From Paracoccus saliphilus (GTDB lineage: Bacteria > Pseudomonadota > Alphaproteobacteria > Rhodobacterales > Rhodobacteraceae), in NCBI RefSeq assembly GCF_028553805.1, contig NZ_CP067140.1:62001-126000 (forward strand): a stretch of 64,000 nt of DNA. The letters are read 5' to 3'. The notes below the pieces were generated by a model. That model was not told the origin of the DNA, did not search any database, and was given only the letters and a program-made list of their open reading frames with translations. The position numbers and the translations under genes are program-made. Position 1 is the first letter of the stretch; each line of letters starts with the position of its first letter. Below, piece by piece: positions 8,044-17,164 of the stretch.

Positions 8044-9188
8044 GACGCCTCCAGCTCTTCGGGGGCCTTCCGGTCGCGGGCATAGGTGGCGCGCAGCGCC
8101 GCGGTCACGTCAGGCTGCGAGATCACGCCCGCGAAGCGGCCCTGATCGTCGGTGCAGGCCAGCCACATGGTATCCTGCGCGAACATCTCGGACACGACAG
8201 CGCGCAGATCGGCGCGGACCGGGACGGTCGCGGGCAGCGGATGGGCCAGGTCGCGTACCGTTCCCGAAGCGCCGGTCATCTCGTCCGCGGTCACGAAGCC
8301 GACCGGGCGATGATCGCTGTCGATGACGACCGCGATCCGGGCCTTTGCGGCGGACAGGGCCTGCCGCGCATCGTCGATCTTGGTCGAGCGCGAGGTGATC
8401 GGCGCATCGCTTTTGGCCACCTGTTCGGCGGTCAGCAGGCGCAGCCGTTTCAGGGTGCGGTCGGCGCCGACGAAATCGGCGACGAATTCATTCGACGGAT
8501 GCGCCAGGATCCGGTCGGGAGAGGCATATTGCTCGATCCTGCCCGCCCGGAAGATGGCAACCTTGTCGCCCATCTTCACCGCCTCGTCGATATCGTGGCT
8601 GACGAACATGATGGTCTTCTTCATCTCGGACTGCATCTTCAGGAACTCGTCCTGGATGATCTCGCGGTTGATCGGATCGATGGCCCCGAAAGGCTCGTCC
8701 ATCAGCATCACCGGCGGATCGGCGGCCAATGCCCGGATCACGCCGACGCGCTGTTGCTGTCCGCCCGACAACTCTTTCGGAAAGCGCTTCAGGTATTGGC
8801 GAGCATCGAGCCCGACCAGGTCCAGCAATTCGGCGGCACGGTCCTTGGCCCGCTTGGCGTCCCAGTTCAGCAGTTTTGGTACGACGCAGATATTTTCCTC
8901 GATGGTCATGTTGGGGAACAGGCCGATCTGCTGAATCACATAGCCGATATTGCGGCGCAGTTCGATATCGTCGAGCCCGGAGGTATCCTTACCGTCGAGA
9001 TAGATCTTGCCGCTGGTGGGCGGGATCAGGCGGTTGATCATCTTGAGCGCGGTGGTCTTGCCGCAGCCGGAGGGGCCCAAAAGGATGCAGATCTCTCCCT
9101 CGGGCACCTCCATGTTCACCCGGTCGGCGGCAACGACATCGCCATTCGGCGTCCTGAAAATCTTGGTCAGGTCTTCTAGACGAATCAT
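8040..9188 (-). CDS. Betaine/choline ABC transporter ATP-binding protein with CBS domains
   Basis: ATPase of the OpuA/ProV/YehX group, 382 residues. The Walker A motif GPSGCGKTT is at about 38-46, the signature LSGGQQQR at about 140-147 and Walker B MLMDEP at about 161-166, followed by the SHDIDEA switch. The C-terminal 120 residues form a CBS-domain pair (KARIAVVIDSDHRPVGFVT and later CTDDQGRFAGVIS), the part that senses ionic strength or nucleotides in OpuA. It energises the permeases at 7321 and 11001. Confidence 0.93.
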   Translation of the reverse strand: MIRLEDLTKIFRTPNGDVVAADRVNMEVPEGEICILLGPSGCGKTTALKMINRLIPPTSGKIYLDGKDTSGLDDIELRRNIGYVIQQIGLFPNMTIEENICVVPKLLNWDAKRAKDRAAELLDLVGLDARQYLKRFPKELSGGQQQRVGVIRALAADPPVMLMDEPFGAIDPINREIIQDEFLKMQSEMKKTIMFVSHDIDEAVKMGDKVAIFRAGRIEQYASPDRILAHPSNEFVADFVGADRTLKRLRLLTAEQVAKSDAPITSRSTKIDDARQALSAAKARIAVVIDSDHRPVGFVTADEMTGASGTVRDLAHPLPATVPVRADLRAVVSEMFAQDTMWLACTDDQGRFAGVISQPDVTAALRATYARDRKAPEELEAS

Positions 9189-9235
9189 GTCAGATGTCCT
9201 TCCTCTGAATTATTGTCGTTGCCGTCCATATCCCG

Positions 9236-10879
9236 TCAGTCGGCGACCACGACACCGTAGCGGTCGCGCAGGTGATCGCGGTAGAGCGCCTTGACCAGCG
9301 AGGCGCACATGGCCAGCATCACGAAGGTGAATGGCAGCGCCCCGATGATCATGGCGTTGGACAACGCGTCCAGCCCGCCGTCGCCGGCCAACACGAGCGC
9401 CGCGATCAGCAGGGTCAGGATGATGCCCCAGATGATCCGGTGCTTGATCCCGGTATCGACCGCACCGCCAGCCATGATCGTGTTCATCACCAGAATACCC
9501 GAGTCCGCCGAGGTCACAAGGAATGTGACGATCAGGACCCCGCACATGGCCGCAAGGGCCATGTAGAGACCATCGCTCAGCATGTAGGAAAGGGTCACGA
9601 ACAACTTGTTGGTGTTCGACGCGTCGAGGATGGCGCCATTCGCGATATTCGACATTTCCAGGTCGATTGCCGTCGCACCGAGGATCGTCATCCAGGCGAA
9701 GCAGACCAGCGAAGGGGCGATCACCGCGCCGAGGATGAATTCGCGGATGGTGCGGCCCTTCGAGATCCGCGCGAGGAACAGACCGACAAAGGGCGAGAAG
9801 GCGATCCACCAGGCCCAGTAGAAAGTCGTCCAGCCGGATTGCCATTTTCCGACCTCGGTATCGGTCGGATAGGCCTCGGTCGACAGGCCGACGAAGTGTC
9901 GGACATAATCCACAAGCGCGGTGCCATAGGTGGTCATCGCGAAGAGGAACGAACCGAAGACGATGAAGGTCAGCAGCAGGACGCAGGACAGAACAAGGTT
10001 GAGGTTCGACAGGTATTTGACGCCTTTTCCGACGCCGGACACCGCCGAGAGGATCGACATGACCATCACCAGCACAAGTGCGACGATCACGCCGATGCTG
10101 CTGGGCGTTGGTGCGCCTCCGTTCTCGTCGGGGGTCAGCAGCCATTCCATTCCGGTGATCGCATAGACGCCCTCGACCATCTGGCTGACGCCGTAACCGA
10201 TCGTCACCGCGACCCCCATCAGCGTTGCGATAACGCCCATGATATCGACGAGATGCCCGAGAGGTCCGTTCACCGCGCGCCCCAGAAGCGGCGTCAGCGC
10301 CGAGCGGATGGTCAGGGGCATGTCACGGGTATAGGCGTAATAGGCCAGTGCCAGTCCTGTCGTGACATAGATCGCCCAGGCATGGATGCCGTAATGCATG
10401 AAGGTATAACGATAGGCGCTGGTCAGGGCGGCGGCCGTATGCGGCTCTACATTGCCGCGCACGATCTCGGGGTTGGAACCCCAGAGGCCGAGCGGCTCGG
10501 CCGTGGCAAACACCATCAGCCCGACACCAAGCCCGGCACCGAACATCATGGCGAACCACGAGAATGTCGAGAATTCCGGCGGCTCACCCGCGGGACCGAG
10601 CCTGCGCCGGCCCGATGACGGGATCAGGGCGACGATGAGGCAGAAAAAGGCGAAAAAGCCGACGGACAGGATATAGAAGCTGTTGAACACGTCGAGAAGG
10701 CGGGCATTCAGGTTGGACAAGAATCCGCCCGCGCTGCCGGGAAACAGCAGCGCCCAGACAACAAGCAACGAGATGCCGATCTTGGAGATCAGCGCGATAG
10801 GTAGGGAATAGCCCTTGTAAAAACCCGCGTCTTCGGTCGGAATATCGATATCTGTGAATGGTGGTGCAACTTCGGTCAT
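9236..10879 (-). CDS. BCCT family betaine/choline/carnitine transporter
   Basis: Secondary carrier of 547 residues with about twelve membrane segments. The BCCT signature GWTTFYWAWWIAFSPF is present, as is the TM3 glycine motif in GAGLGVGLMVFATAEPL, which resembles the sodium-coupled BetP form (GMGIGLM) more than the CaiT form. It sits inside the ABC-transporter operon, between the second permease and the ATPase, 47 bp from the latter. It provides a second route for quaternary amine uptake beside the ABC system. Ligand choice among betaine, choline and carnitine is not resolved. Confidence 0.93.
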   Translation of the reverse strand: MTEVAPPFTDIDIPTEDAGFYKGYSLPIALISKIGISLLVVWALLFPGSAGGFLSNLNARLLDVFNSFYILSVGFFAFFCLIVALIPSSGRRRLGPAGEPPEFSTFSWFAMMFGAGLGVGLMVFATAEPLGLWGSNPEIVRGNVEPHTAAALTSAYRYTFMHYGIHAWAIYVTTGLALAYYAYTRDMPLTIRSALTPLLGRAVNGPLGHLVDIMGVIATLMGVAVTIGYGVSQMVEGVYAITGMEWLLTPDENGGAPTPSSIGVIVALVLVMVMSILSAVSGVGKGVKYLSNLNLVLSCVLLLTFIVFGSFLFAMTTYGTALVDYVRHFVGLSTEAYPTDTEVGKWQSGWTTFYWAWWIAFSPFVGLFLARISKGRTIREFILGAVIAPSLVCFAWMTILGATAIDLEMSNIANGAILDASNTNKLFVTLSYMLSDGLYMALAAMCGVLIVTFLVTSADSGILVMNTIMAGGAVDTGIKHRIIWGIILTLLIAALVLAGDGGLDALSNAMIIGALPFTFVMLAMCASLVKALYRDHLRDRYGVVVAD

Positions 10880-11000
10880 TGAAATCTCCCTGTTACTCGT
10901 TGCTATTGATTGACGGCTTTCCGCCTTGATTGTGTTTTGCCGTTTCTTTGTGGACCCCTGTTGTCATTGGGCAGGGGATTGAAAACGGACCTTGTATCCG

Positions 11001-11651
11001 TCAGCGTTTCAGCCCTGCCGGGGTCAGTCGTTTTTGCAGTTTCAGCAGACCCCAATCTGCGGCAATGGCCAGCAGCGAGACGGCAATCGCCCCGGTGATA
11101 AGCTGGCGCGGATCGGTTTGAGATATGCCGCGGGCAATCAGCACGCCAAGCCCGCCCGCGCCGATATAGGCGGCAATCGCGGCCACGCCTATATTCATGA
11201 CCACGGCGGTGCGCACGCCCGCCATGATGACCGGGATGGCGATCGGGATCTCTAGCCGCGCCAGGCGCTGGAACGGGGTCATGCCCATTCCTGTCGCTGC
11301 CTCGCGCAATGCGGGATCGACATTGGTGATTGCCGTATAGGTGTTTCGGACGATGGGCAGTTGTGAATAAAGCAGGATCGCGATCACCGCGGGCAGCCAG
11401 CCGATCCCTTGCCCGATCTTGGAGAGTATCGGGATCATCAGGCCAAACAGGGCGATCGACGGGATCGTGACGATGATCGAGGCGACGTAAAGCACCATAT
11501 CGGCGATACGTTTGTTCTGGGTGATGGCGATGCCGATCGGCACGCCCGTCAGGATTGCGAAGCCCACCGCGACCACGACGATCGAGATATGCTCGCCCGC
11601 CAATCCGAGGATAACCAGCCAGTTATTCGCGATGAAGCCCAGAATCTCCAA
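11001..11651 (-). CDS. ABC transporter permease, YehW/OpuCD type
   Basis: Second permease of the importer, 216 residues. The EAA loop reads LREAATGMGMTPFQRLARLE and is followed by IPVIMAGVRTAVVMNIGVAA, with a C-terminal helix. It is the first gene of the minus-strand operon and lies 121 bp upstream of the BCCT gene. That gap shows no obvious gene. It pairs with the permease at 7321 to form the YehW/YehY-like heterodimer. Promoter elements should lie in the non-coding stretch 11652-12030, shared with divergent gbcA. Confidence 0.88.
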   Translation of the reverse strand: MEILGFIANNWLVILGLAGEHISIVVVAVGFAILTGVPIGIAITQNKRIADMVLYVASIIVTIPSIALFGLMIPILSKIGQGIGWLPAVIAILLYSQLPIVRNTYTAITNVDPALREAATGMGMTPFQRLARLEIPIAIPVIMAGVRTAVVMNIGVAAIAAYIGAGGLGVLIARGISQTDPRQLITGAIAVSLLAIAADWGLLKLQKRLTPAGLKR

Positions 11652-12030
11652 TATTCCCCCCTCTTTTCTGACGATGGATCACGATCCAGTCAGCAGATAT
11701 CCCGGGATAGCCCGGATCGGCCCGAGTCACGTTGCGTGTTTCCGTCATCGTCTTGTATAAATCCGCCATAAACCACCATCTCGGGCAAAGTTCAAAGGTC
11801 GCGGTCCGAAAGAGTGGTATCTACCGATGGCTGCGGATCCTGACTATCGCCCGCTTACCATACCGGCCTTCAACAGAAATTTCTTCGCACATGATGCCCG
11901 TCTTGCCGGTCGGAAAGCTGGCTGCCGATGTCGGAATCATTGGCGCATATCCGGCTGCCGAAGCGTCAGGATGGAGGGCATCGAGAAGCGGGGCCTCGCC
12001 CGCGAATTGGATATTCAGGAGGCATCAACG
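11652..12030. promoter_or_regulatory. Divergent control region between transporter operon and gbcA
   Basis: This 379-bp stretch carries no convincing gene. The gbcA frame stays open upstream to 11827, but the residues there are not protein-like and lie before the strong ribosome-binding site at about 12017-12023. TGCCG boxes recur at 11904, 11923 and 11956. The one at 11923 is part of an imperfect dyad, TGCCGATGTCGGAA. They could be sites for the GlxA/GbdR-type regulator encoded at 14432, but that is a guess from position. Confidence 0.45.
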
Positions 12031-13263
12031 ATGCTGAAGGAACGAATTGCAGGGCTGCTGGACCAGCGGCTTTCCGGCCACTCGCTTCCCCGCGATTTCT
12101 ACGTGGACGAGCAGATTTTCCAGGCCGATATAGAGGCCGTGTTCGAGACCGACTGGCTTTTCGCCTGCAGCACGGTCGAGATTCCGCGCCCCGGCGATTA
12201 CCTGACATTGCGGGTCGGCCATAACCCGATCGTCGTGCTGCGCAACCGCGAGGGCGAGGTCGTGGCGTTCCACAACACCTGCCGGCATCGCGGCTCTCAG
12301 CTTTGCCTCAAGGAAAGGGGGCGCGCCAATCGCCTGGTCTGTCCCTATCACCAATGGGTTTACGAACTGGACGGCAGCCTGATCAACGCCCGGCAGATGC
12401 CCGATGGTTTCGATACCAGCGGCTATAGCCTGACGCCGGTGCATGTTCAGGTGATCTGCGGCATGGTTTACATATGCCTTGCAGACGAGCCGCCGTCGCT
12501 GGAACGTTTCAGGGCCGGTGTCACCCCCTATATCGCGCCGCATATGCCCGACCGCACCAAGGTCGCCTTCACCTCGACCATTGTCGAAGAGGCGAACTGG
12601 AAGCTGGTGATCGAGAATAATCGCGAATGCTATCATTGTGCGGCGAACCATCCCGAATTGCTGGTTTCGATGGTGGAATTCGCCCTGCCGGACGATCCGC
12701 AGGCAAAGACCCAGTTCCAGGGGCTGATGGATCGTTCGACCGCGCGGTGGGACTCGTTGGGATTGCCTCACAAGCCAGCGGATGGCGGGATCGAGTTCCG
12801 CTGTATCCGCTTGCCTTTCAACGAGAACACCGTGTCCTTCACGACGGATGGAAAACCGGCCTGTAACAAGCTTCTGGGCGATTTCACCGAACAGGATCTG
12901 GGGTCGGTCCGCATGTTCCGCGTTCCGCATAACTGGAACCATTTCCTGTCCGATCATATCATCCATTTCCGGGTCCTGCCGATCTCGGCGAACCGGACAG
13001 AGCTGCGCACGACGTGGCTGGTTCACGAAGATGCCGTCGAAGGCGTGGATTACGATGTCGAGCATCTGACCGCCGTGTGGCTGGCGACCAATAGCGAGGA
13101 CGGAATGCTGGCCGAGAACAACCATCGGGGGATTCTGTCGCGCGCCTATCGGCCGGGTCCCTATGCACCGTCGGAATTCATGTTGACCCATTTCACCGAT
13201 TGGTATGCGGGCAAGATGGGCGACTATGTCGGCACCCCACGAACGGCAGTAGCAGCGGAGTAG
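12031..13263 (+). CDS. gbcA: Glycine betaine monooxygenase oxygenase subunit (Rieske type)
   Basis: Rieske non-haem iron oxygenase that removes one methyl group from glycine betaine, giving dimethylglycine and formaldehyde. Rieske ligands are Cys84 and His86 (NTCRHRG) and Cys104 and His107 (CPYHQW). The mononuclear iron histidines are His202 and His207 within ENNRECYHCAANHPEL. The start at 12031 is set by AGGAGG with normal spacing and gives 410 residues, usual for GbcA. The reductase gene follows after 4 bp. Related Rieske oxygenases act on stachydrine or carnitine; the adjacent sox genes favour glycine betaine. Confidence 0.8.
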   Translation: MLKERIAGLLDQRLSGHSLPRDFYVDEQIFQADIEAVFETDWLFACSTVEIPRPGDYLTLRVGHNPIVVLRNREGEVVAFHNTCRHRGSQLCLKERGRANRLVCPYHQWVYELDGSLINARQMPDGFDTSGYSLTPVHVQVICGMVYICLADEPPSLERFRAGVTPYIAPHMPDRTKVAFTSTIVEEANWKLVIENNRECYHCAANHPELLVSMVEFALPDDPQAKTQFQGLMDRSTARWDSLGLPHKPADGGIEFRCIRLPFNENTVSFTTDGKPACNKLLGDFTEQDLGSVRMFRVPHNWNHFLSDHIIHFRVLPISANRTELRTTWLVHEDAVEGVDYDVEHLTAVWLATNSEDGMLAENNHRGILSRAYRPGPYAPSEFMLTHFTDWYAGKMGDYVGTPRTAVAAE

Positions 13264-13267
13264 GGAC

Positions 13268-14299
13268 GTGGATACGCAAGCAATCTCTACGGGCCTGATG
13301 CCCCTGTCCTGTGTCGGAATTCGCGAGGAGACGCCGACGATCAGGACCTTCCGCCTGCGTGCGTGCTCGGGGCCGGTCAGCTTCGTGCCGGGTCAGGCTC
13401 TGGTGCTGAAAGTGCCGATGCCTGGCGGGCCGCTCTGGCGCAGCTTCACCATCTCGGGTGGGAGCGAGGGCGATCTTCACCTGACCATCAAGGCGCAGGC
13501 TGCGGGTGGCGCAACCCGCTGGCTGCATGACAATTTCCGAGAAGGCGATGTCATCGAAGCGCGCGCTCCGCGCGGCGCCTTTACCCTCGGGTTGCGAAGC
13601 AATGAAAAGCTGGCCTTTGTCTCGGGTGGATCGGGCGCGACGCCGATGATGGCGATGCTACGCGATCTGGCCGAGAGCGAGCCGGATGCGGATGTGGCCT
13701 GGTTCCACGCCGCACGCGATCCATCCGAGATGCTGTTCGCGTCCGAATTGACCGAGTTGCAGCGCCGGATGCCGCGGTTGAGCGTGGCCGTAACGGTGAC
13801 GCGGCCTGCTCCGGGGTGGTTCGGTTATCATGGCCGCATCCGCCGTGGGCTTTTGGCCGCAGCCGTGCCGGATCTCGGCCGCCGCGAGGTGTTCTGCTGT
13901 GGTCCTGGTGGTTTCATGCAGGAAGCGCGGCTGATCCATGCGGCAGAAGGTGGTGTGAAGACGCAGTTTCATACCGAGAGCTTTGGCGGGGAGGCTCCGG
14001 TCATCCCTGCTGCGCCCGAGCCGGTCGAAACGGGCGGTCCTGCCCATCTGCTCAAGGTGAACGGCCGTGACCTGCAGATCCGGCCGGTCGAGACGGTCCT
14101 GCAGGCCAGTTTGCGCCAAGGTGTCGTCATCCCCTGCGGTTGCGGCGAGGGCATGTGCGGCACCTGCATGGTCAAGCTGGTTTCGGGCGATGTCGATGCC
14201 CGGCCCAATGGTGGACTGACCGCGGACGAGGCAGAGCAGGGCTATATCCTCGCCTGTTCGAGCCGTGCGGTCTCGGATGTCGAGATTGCCCTGGAATAG
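13268..14299 (+). CDS. gbcB: Glycine betaine monooxygenase reductase subunit
   Basis: Electron-transfer partner of GbcA, 343 residues. Order of parts: FAD-binding barrel with LWRSFTISG (Arg58), NAD-binding domain with GGSGATPMMAM and CCGPGGFM, then a C-terminal plant-type [2Fe-2S] ferredoxin domain with Cys292, Cys297, Cys300 and Cys330 (CGEGMCGTC then LACSS). It carries electrons from NAD(P)H through FAD and the iron-sulfur centre to the Rieske cluster of GbcA. It is co-transcribed with gbcA. Carnitine and stachydrine systems use similar reductases. Confidence 0.82.
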   Translation: MDTQAISTGLMPLSCVGIREETPTIRTFRLRACSGPVSFVPGQALVLKVPMPGGPLWRSFTISGGSEGDLHLTIKAQAAGGATRWLHDNFREGDVIEARAPRGAFTLGLRSNEKLAFVSGGSGATPMMAMLRDLAESEPDADVAWFHAARDPSEMLFASELTELQRRMPRLSVAVTVTRPAPGWFGYHGRIRRGLLAAAVPDLGRREVFCCGPGGFMQEARLIHAAEGGVKTQFHTESFGGEAPVIPAAPEPVETGGPAHLLKVNGRDLQIRPVETVLQASLRQGVVIPCGCGEGMCGTCMVKLVSGDVDARPNGGLTADEAEQGYILACSSRAVSDVEIALE

Positions 14300-14431
14300 C
14301 GGTGCCTGCATTGCCGGGACTCATCAGCCGCCAACCCGCTTGGGATTACCGGGGCGGTGACGAATTGAAAGAGCTCTTGAAGCCGGTACAGCGCCCGATC
14401 AATCATGGTGCAATGCCATCGGGGACCGCCA

Positions 14432-15448
14432 ATGTTTTACGATGAGATCAGGGAGCCTCTGTGCTTTGCATTTCTGATGCTCGACGGGCAATCGATGATG
14501 AGCCTCGCCTCGGCGACGGAACCCCTGCGGGCGGCCAATCGACTGTTGGGGCGTGAGGCGTTCCGGTGGGATCTCTGCAGTCTCGATGGATCTCCCGTGT
14601 TGGCCTCGAACGGATTACCTTTTCAGGCGATTACGCTGGATCAGGCGTTGGAGCGCAATCACGCGATCTTTCTGTGCGGCGGGGTCCGGCTGGAGCCGCC
14701 GGACGAGCGGCCCTACCTGGCGGCGATGCGGCGCGCGGCACGTGGCGGGTTGGCGCTTGGCGCCTTGTCCACCGCCAGCTATCTGATGGCACAGGCGGGG
14801 CTTTTGGATGGCTATCGCTGCACGATTCACTGGGAAAACCGGACGGCCTTCGAAGAGGATTTTCCACATCTCGAGATGACCTGCACATTGTTCGAGATCG
14901 ACCGGAACCGGTTGACCTGTTCGGGCGGGACAGCGGCCATGGACCTGATGCTGCAGATCGTTGCCGACCGGCACGGAGCCGATCTTGCGCAAGCTGTCGC
15001 CAACCAGTTCCACCACGAGAGGATTCGCGAGGCGAACGAGGATCAGCAGGGAGGAATGGCGCAACAGATGACCGCCTTGCCCCAGCCCTTGCAGAGGGTC
15101 ATCCGGCTGATGCGGCAGAATCTGGAAATTCCGGTGCCGATCGAGGAACTGGCGGAAGAGGTTTGTCTCAGCGCAAGGCAGCTTGAACGCTTGTTCCGTC
15201 TGCATCTGGGGATGACTCCGGTGCGGTATTACATCTCGCTTCGCGTGGATCGAGCGCGTGAAATGCTTCTCTATACCGAGAAGCCGATCATGGATATCGC
15301 GGTCGCGTCGGGTTTTGCCTCCACCTCGCATTTCTCGAAATGGTTCAAGGAATTCAATAATATTCGACCAACTGATCTGCGCACGCGTGCAAGGCTCTTG
15401 CGCTCGCAGTATCATCGCAGCCCATCCGCATCCGATACGCAGGAGTAG
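14432..15448 (+). CDS. GlxA-family AraC-type regulator, GbdR-like
   Basis: Transcription regulator with an N-terminal DJ-1/PfpI-like domain (about residues 8-180, including the GALSTASYLMAQAGLLDG elbow) and a C-terminal pair of AraC helix-turn-helix motifs (ELAEEVCLSARQLERLF and later DIAVASGFASTSHFSKWFKE). This architecture is that of GbdR, the activator of betaine and dimethylglycine catabolism in Pseudomonas. An in-frame ATG at 14405 would add nine residues; 14432 has GGGGA at good spacing. It lies between gbcAB and soxBDAG, so it is the likely regulator of both. Confidence 0.8.
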   Translation: MFYDEIREPLCFAFLMLDGQSMMSLASATEPLRAANRLLGREAFRWDLCSLDGSPVLASNGLPFQAITLDQALERNHAIFLCGGVRLEPPDERPYLAAMRRAARGGLALGALSTASYLMAQAGLLDGYRCTIHWENRTAFEEDFPHLEMTCTLFEIDRNRLTCSGGTAAMDLMLQIVADRHGADLAQAVANQFHHERIREANEDQQGGMAQQMTALPQPLQRVIRLMRQNLEIPVPIEELAEEVCLSARQLERLFRLHLGMTPVRYYISLRVDRAREMLLYTEKPIMDIAVASGFASTSHFSKWFKEFNNIRPTDLRTRARLLRSQYHRSPSASDTQE

Positions 15449-15529
15449 CCGGAAATCGTTCTTGTCGTGGGGTGCGATCAGGGACCTGGACGCTATCCCG
15501 CCTGTTTCCTTTGAATGGTGCGTATGGCC

Positions 15530-15560
15530 TTTTCAGGCAAGAAAATGTCTTTTTCAGGCA
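15530..15560 (+). promoter_or_regulatory. Two direct repeats upstream of sox operon (putative GbdR-type operator)
   Basis: TTTTCAGGCA occurs at 15530-15539 and again at 15551-15560, exactly 21 bp apart, which is two helical turns. Paired direct half-sites with this spacing are how AraC-family proteins commonly bind. The repeats lie in the 165-bp gap between the regulator gene and soxB, about 54 bp before the soxB start. No second copy was found upstream of gbcA. Confidence 0.5.
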
Positions 15561-15613
15561 CATTGCTTGCCTTTCGCTGTGCCAGATTGATCGGGAACAA
15601 GGAGTGCCATGCG

Positions 15614-16864
15614 ATGCATTTTTCTGGCTTTCGCGTCATCAAGGAGGCGCTGACGGGGCACAAGGGGTGGAAACCGCTCTGGCGCAATCCCGATCCGCAG
15701 CCATCCTATGACTATATCATTATCGGCGGTGGCGGGCATGGGCTGGCAACGGCCTATTACCTTGCGCGTACCTTTGGGCAGGCCCGTATCGCGGTTCTGG
15801 AGAAGGGCTGGCTCGGACAGGGGAATATCGGGCGGAACACGACGATCATCCGCTCGAACTACCTGCTGCCGGGGAACGAGCCCTTCTATGAATTCTCGAT
15901 GAAGCTGTGGGAAGGGCTGGAGCAGGAGTTCAACTTCAACGCCATGATCAGCCAGCGTGGCGTGCTGAACCTGTACCATACCGACGCGCAGCGGGACGCC
16001 TTCCGTCGCCGGGGCAATGCGATGCTGCTGGCGGGTGCGGATGCCGAGCTGCTGGATGCGGCAGGGGTGCGGGCGATGGCGCCTTTCCTCAATTTCGACA
16101 ATGCCCGTTTCCCGATCAAGGGCGGTTTGTTGCAACGTCGTGGCGGCACGGTGCGGCATGACGGGGTGGCATGGGGCTATGCCCGCGGTGCCGACATGCG
16201 CGGGGTCGACCTGATCCAGAACTGCGAAGTCACCGGTTTCCGGATCGAGGAAGGGCGCATTCTGGGCGTCGAGACCTCTCGCGGCTATATCGGCGCCAAG
16301 AAGGTCGGGGTTGCCGTGGCCGGGTCCACGGGGCGCGTCATGCAGATGGCGGGGATGCGCCTGCCGATTGAAAGCCACGTCCTGCAGGCCTTCGTCACCG
16401 AGGGGCTGAAGCCGGTCATTCCCGGTGTGATCACCTTTGGTGCCGGGCATTTCTATGTCAGCCAGTCCGACAAGGGCGGGCTGGTGTTTGGCGGCGATCT
16501 CGACGGTTACAATTCCTATGCTCAGCGCGGCAACCTGCCGGTGATCGAAGACGTGGCCGAAGGCGGAATGGCGGTGATGCCGATGATCGGCCGGGCACGG
16601 TTGCTGCGGTCATGGGGCGGGATCATGGACATGTCCATGGACGGCTCTCCGATCATCGATCGTACGCATATCGAGGGGCTCTATCTGAACGCGGGCTGGT
16701 GCTATGGCGGCTTCAAGGCAACGCCTGCCAGCGGCTATGCCTTTGCGCATCTGCTGGCCAAGGATGCTCCGCATGACACTGCCCGCGGCTATCGCCTCGA
16801 CCGTTTCGCACGCGGTCATGTCATCGATGAAAAAGGCGTGGGTGCCGCGCCGAACCTGCATTGA
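15614..16864 (+). CDS. soxB: Sarcosine oxidase beta subunit
   Basis: Flavoprotein subunit of heterotetrameric sarcosine oxidase, which oxidatively demethylates sarcosine to glycine. It has 416 residues when started at 15614, where AAGGAG precedes the ATG; the open frame upstream to 15515 is ignored. The dinucleotide-binding motif IIGGGGHGLA lies at about 37-45. RHDGVAWGYARGAD contains the histidine that normally carries covalent FMN. It is the first gene of soxBDAG, which lies downstream of gbcAB, so it should complete the route from betaine to glycine. Confidence 0.9.
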   Translation: MHFSGFRVIKEALTGHKGWKPLWRNPDPQPSYDYIIIGGGGHGLATAYYLARTFGQARIAVLEKGWLGQGNIGRNTTIIRSNYLLPGNEPFYEFSMKLWEGLEQEFNFNAMISQRGVLNLYHTDAQRDAFRRRGNAMLLAGADAELLDAAGVRAMAPFLNFDNARFPIKGGLLQRRGGTVRHDGVAWGYARGADMRGVDLIQNCEVTGFRIEEGRILGVETSRGYIGAKKVGVAVAGSTGRVMQMAGMRLPIESHVLQAFVTEGLKPVIPGVITFGAGHFYVSQSDKGGLVFGGDLDGYNSYAQRGNLPVIEDVAEGGMAVMPMIGRARLLRSWGGIMDMSMDGSPIIDRTHIEGLYLNAGWCYGGFKATPASGYAFAHLLAKDAPHDTARGYRLDRFARGHVIDEKGVGAAPNLH

Positions 16865-16873
16865 GGTCTTGCC

Positions 16874-17164
16874 ATGCTGATTCCCCATCCCCTGCTTGGC
16901 CTTCGCGACGCGCAGGAATTCACCTATCTGGGCGATGCCCGGCTGATCGAGCGTCCCGATGGCATGGCCGCGGGTGCCGAGGCGGTCTTTGCCGATTACG
17001 TTTATCTGCGTGACAACCCGGCGGGTGTGCATCGAGAGCTGTGGTTCCACGAACAGGGCGACCGGTCCTGGCTGGTCGTGACACGCGACACCGTCACGCA
17101 TGAGATCATCAGCGCGGAACTCGCCCGTGACGTCGCCATGCGCGGCAAAGGAGGTGCGGCATGA
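16874..17164 (+). CDS. soxD: Sarcosine oxidase delta subunit, lacking zinc ligands
   Basis: Small subunit of 96 residues, recognised by its position between soxB and soxA and by EFTYLGDA, RDNPAG, ELWFHEQG and TRDTVTHEI. Standard SoxD proteins bind zinc through two N-terminal cysteines (CPxCG), a histidine and a further cysteine (HxxGC). Here the N-terminus reads MLIPHPLLGLRD and the later site HEQGD, so three of four ligands are replaced and the protein contains no cysteine at all. It overlaps soxA by 4 bp. The assignment is firm, but the subunit is of a divergent, probably zinc-free type. Confidence 0.85.
   Translation: MLIPHPLLGLRDAQEFTYLGDARLIERPDGMAAGAEAVFADYVYLRDNPAGVHRELWFHEQGDRSWLVVTRDTVTHEIISAELARDVAMRGKGGAA

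Noticed and set aside
9272..10618. 448-codon plus-strand frame opposite the BCCT gene
   Set aside because: His-, Asp- and Arg-rich composition typical of an antisense shadow; the minus-strand BCCT protein is unmistakable.
11827..12030. N-terminal extension of gbcA
   Set aside because: Residues upstream of 12031 are not family-like and AGGAGG directly precedes the 12031 ATG.
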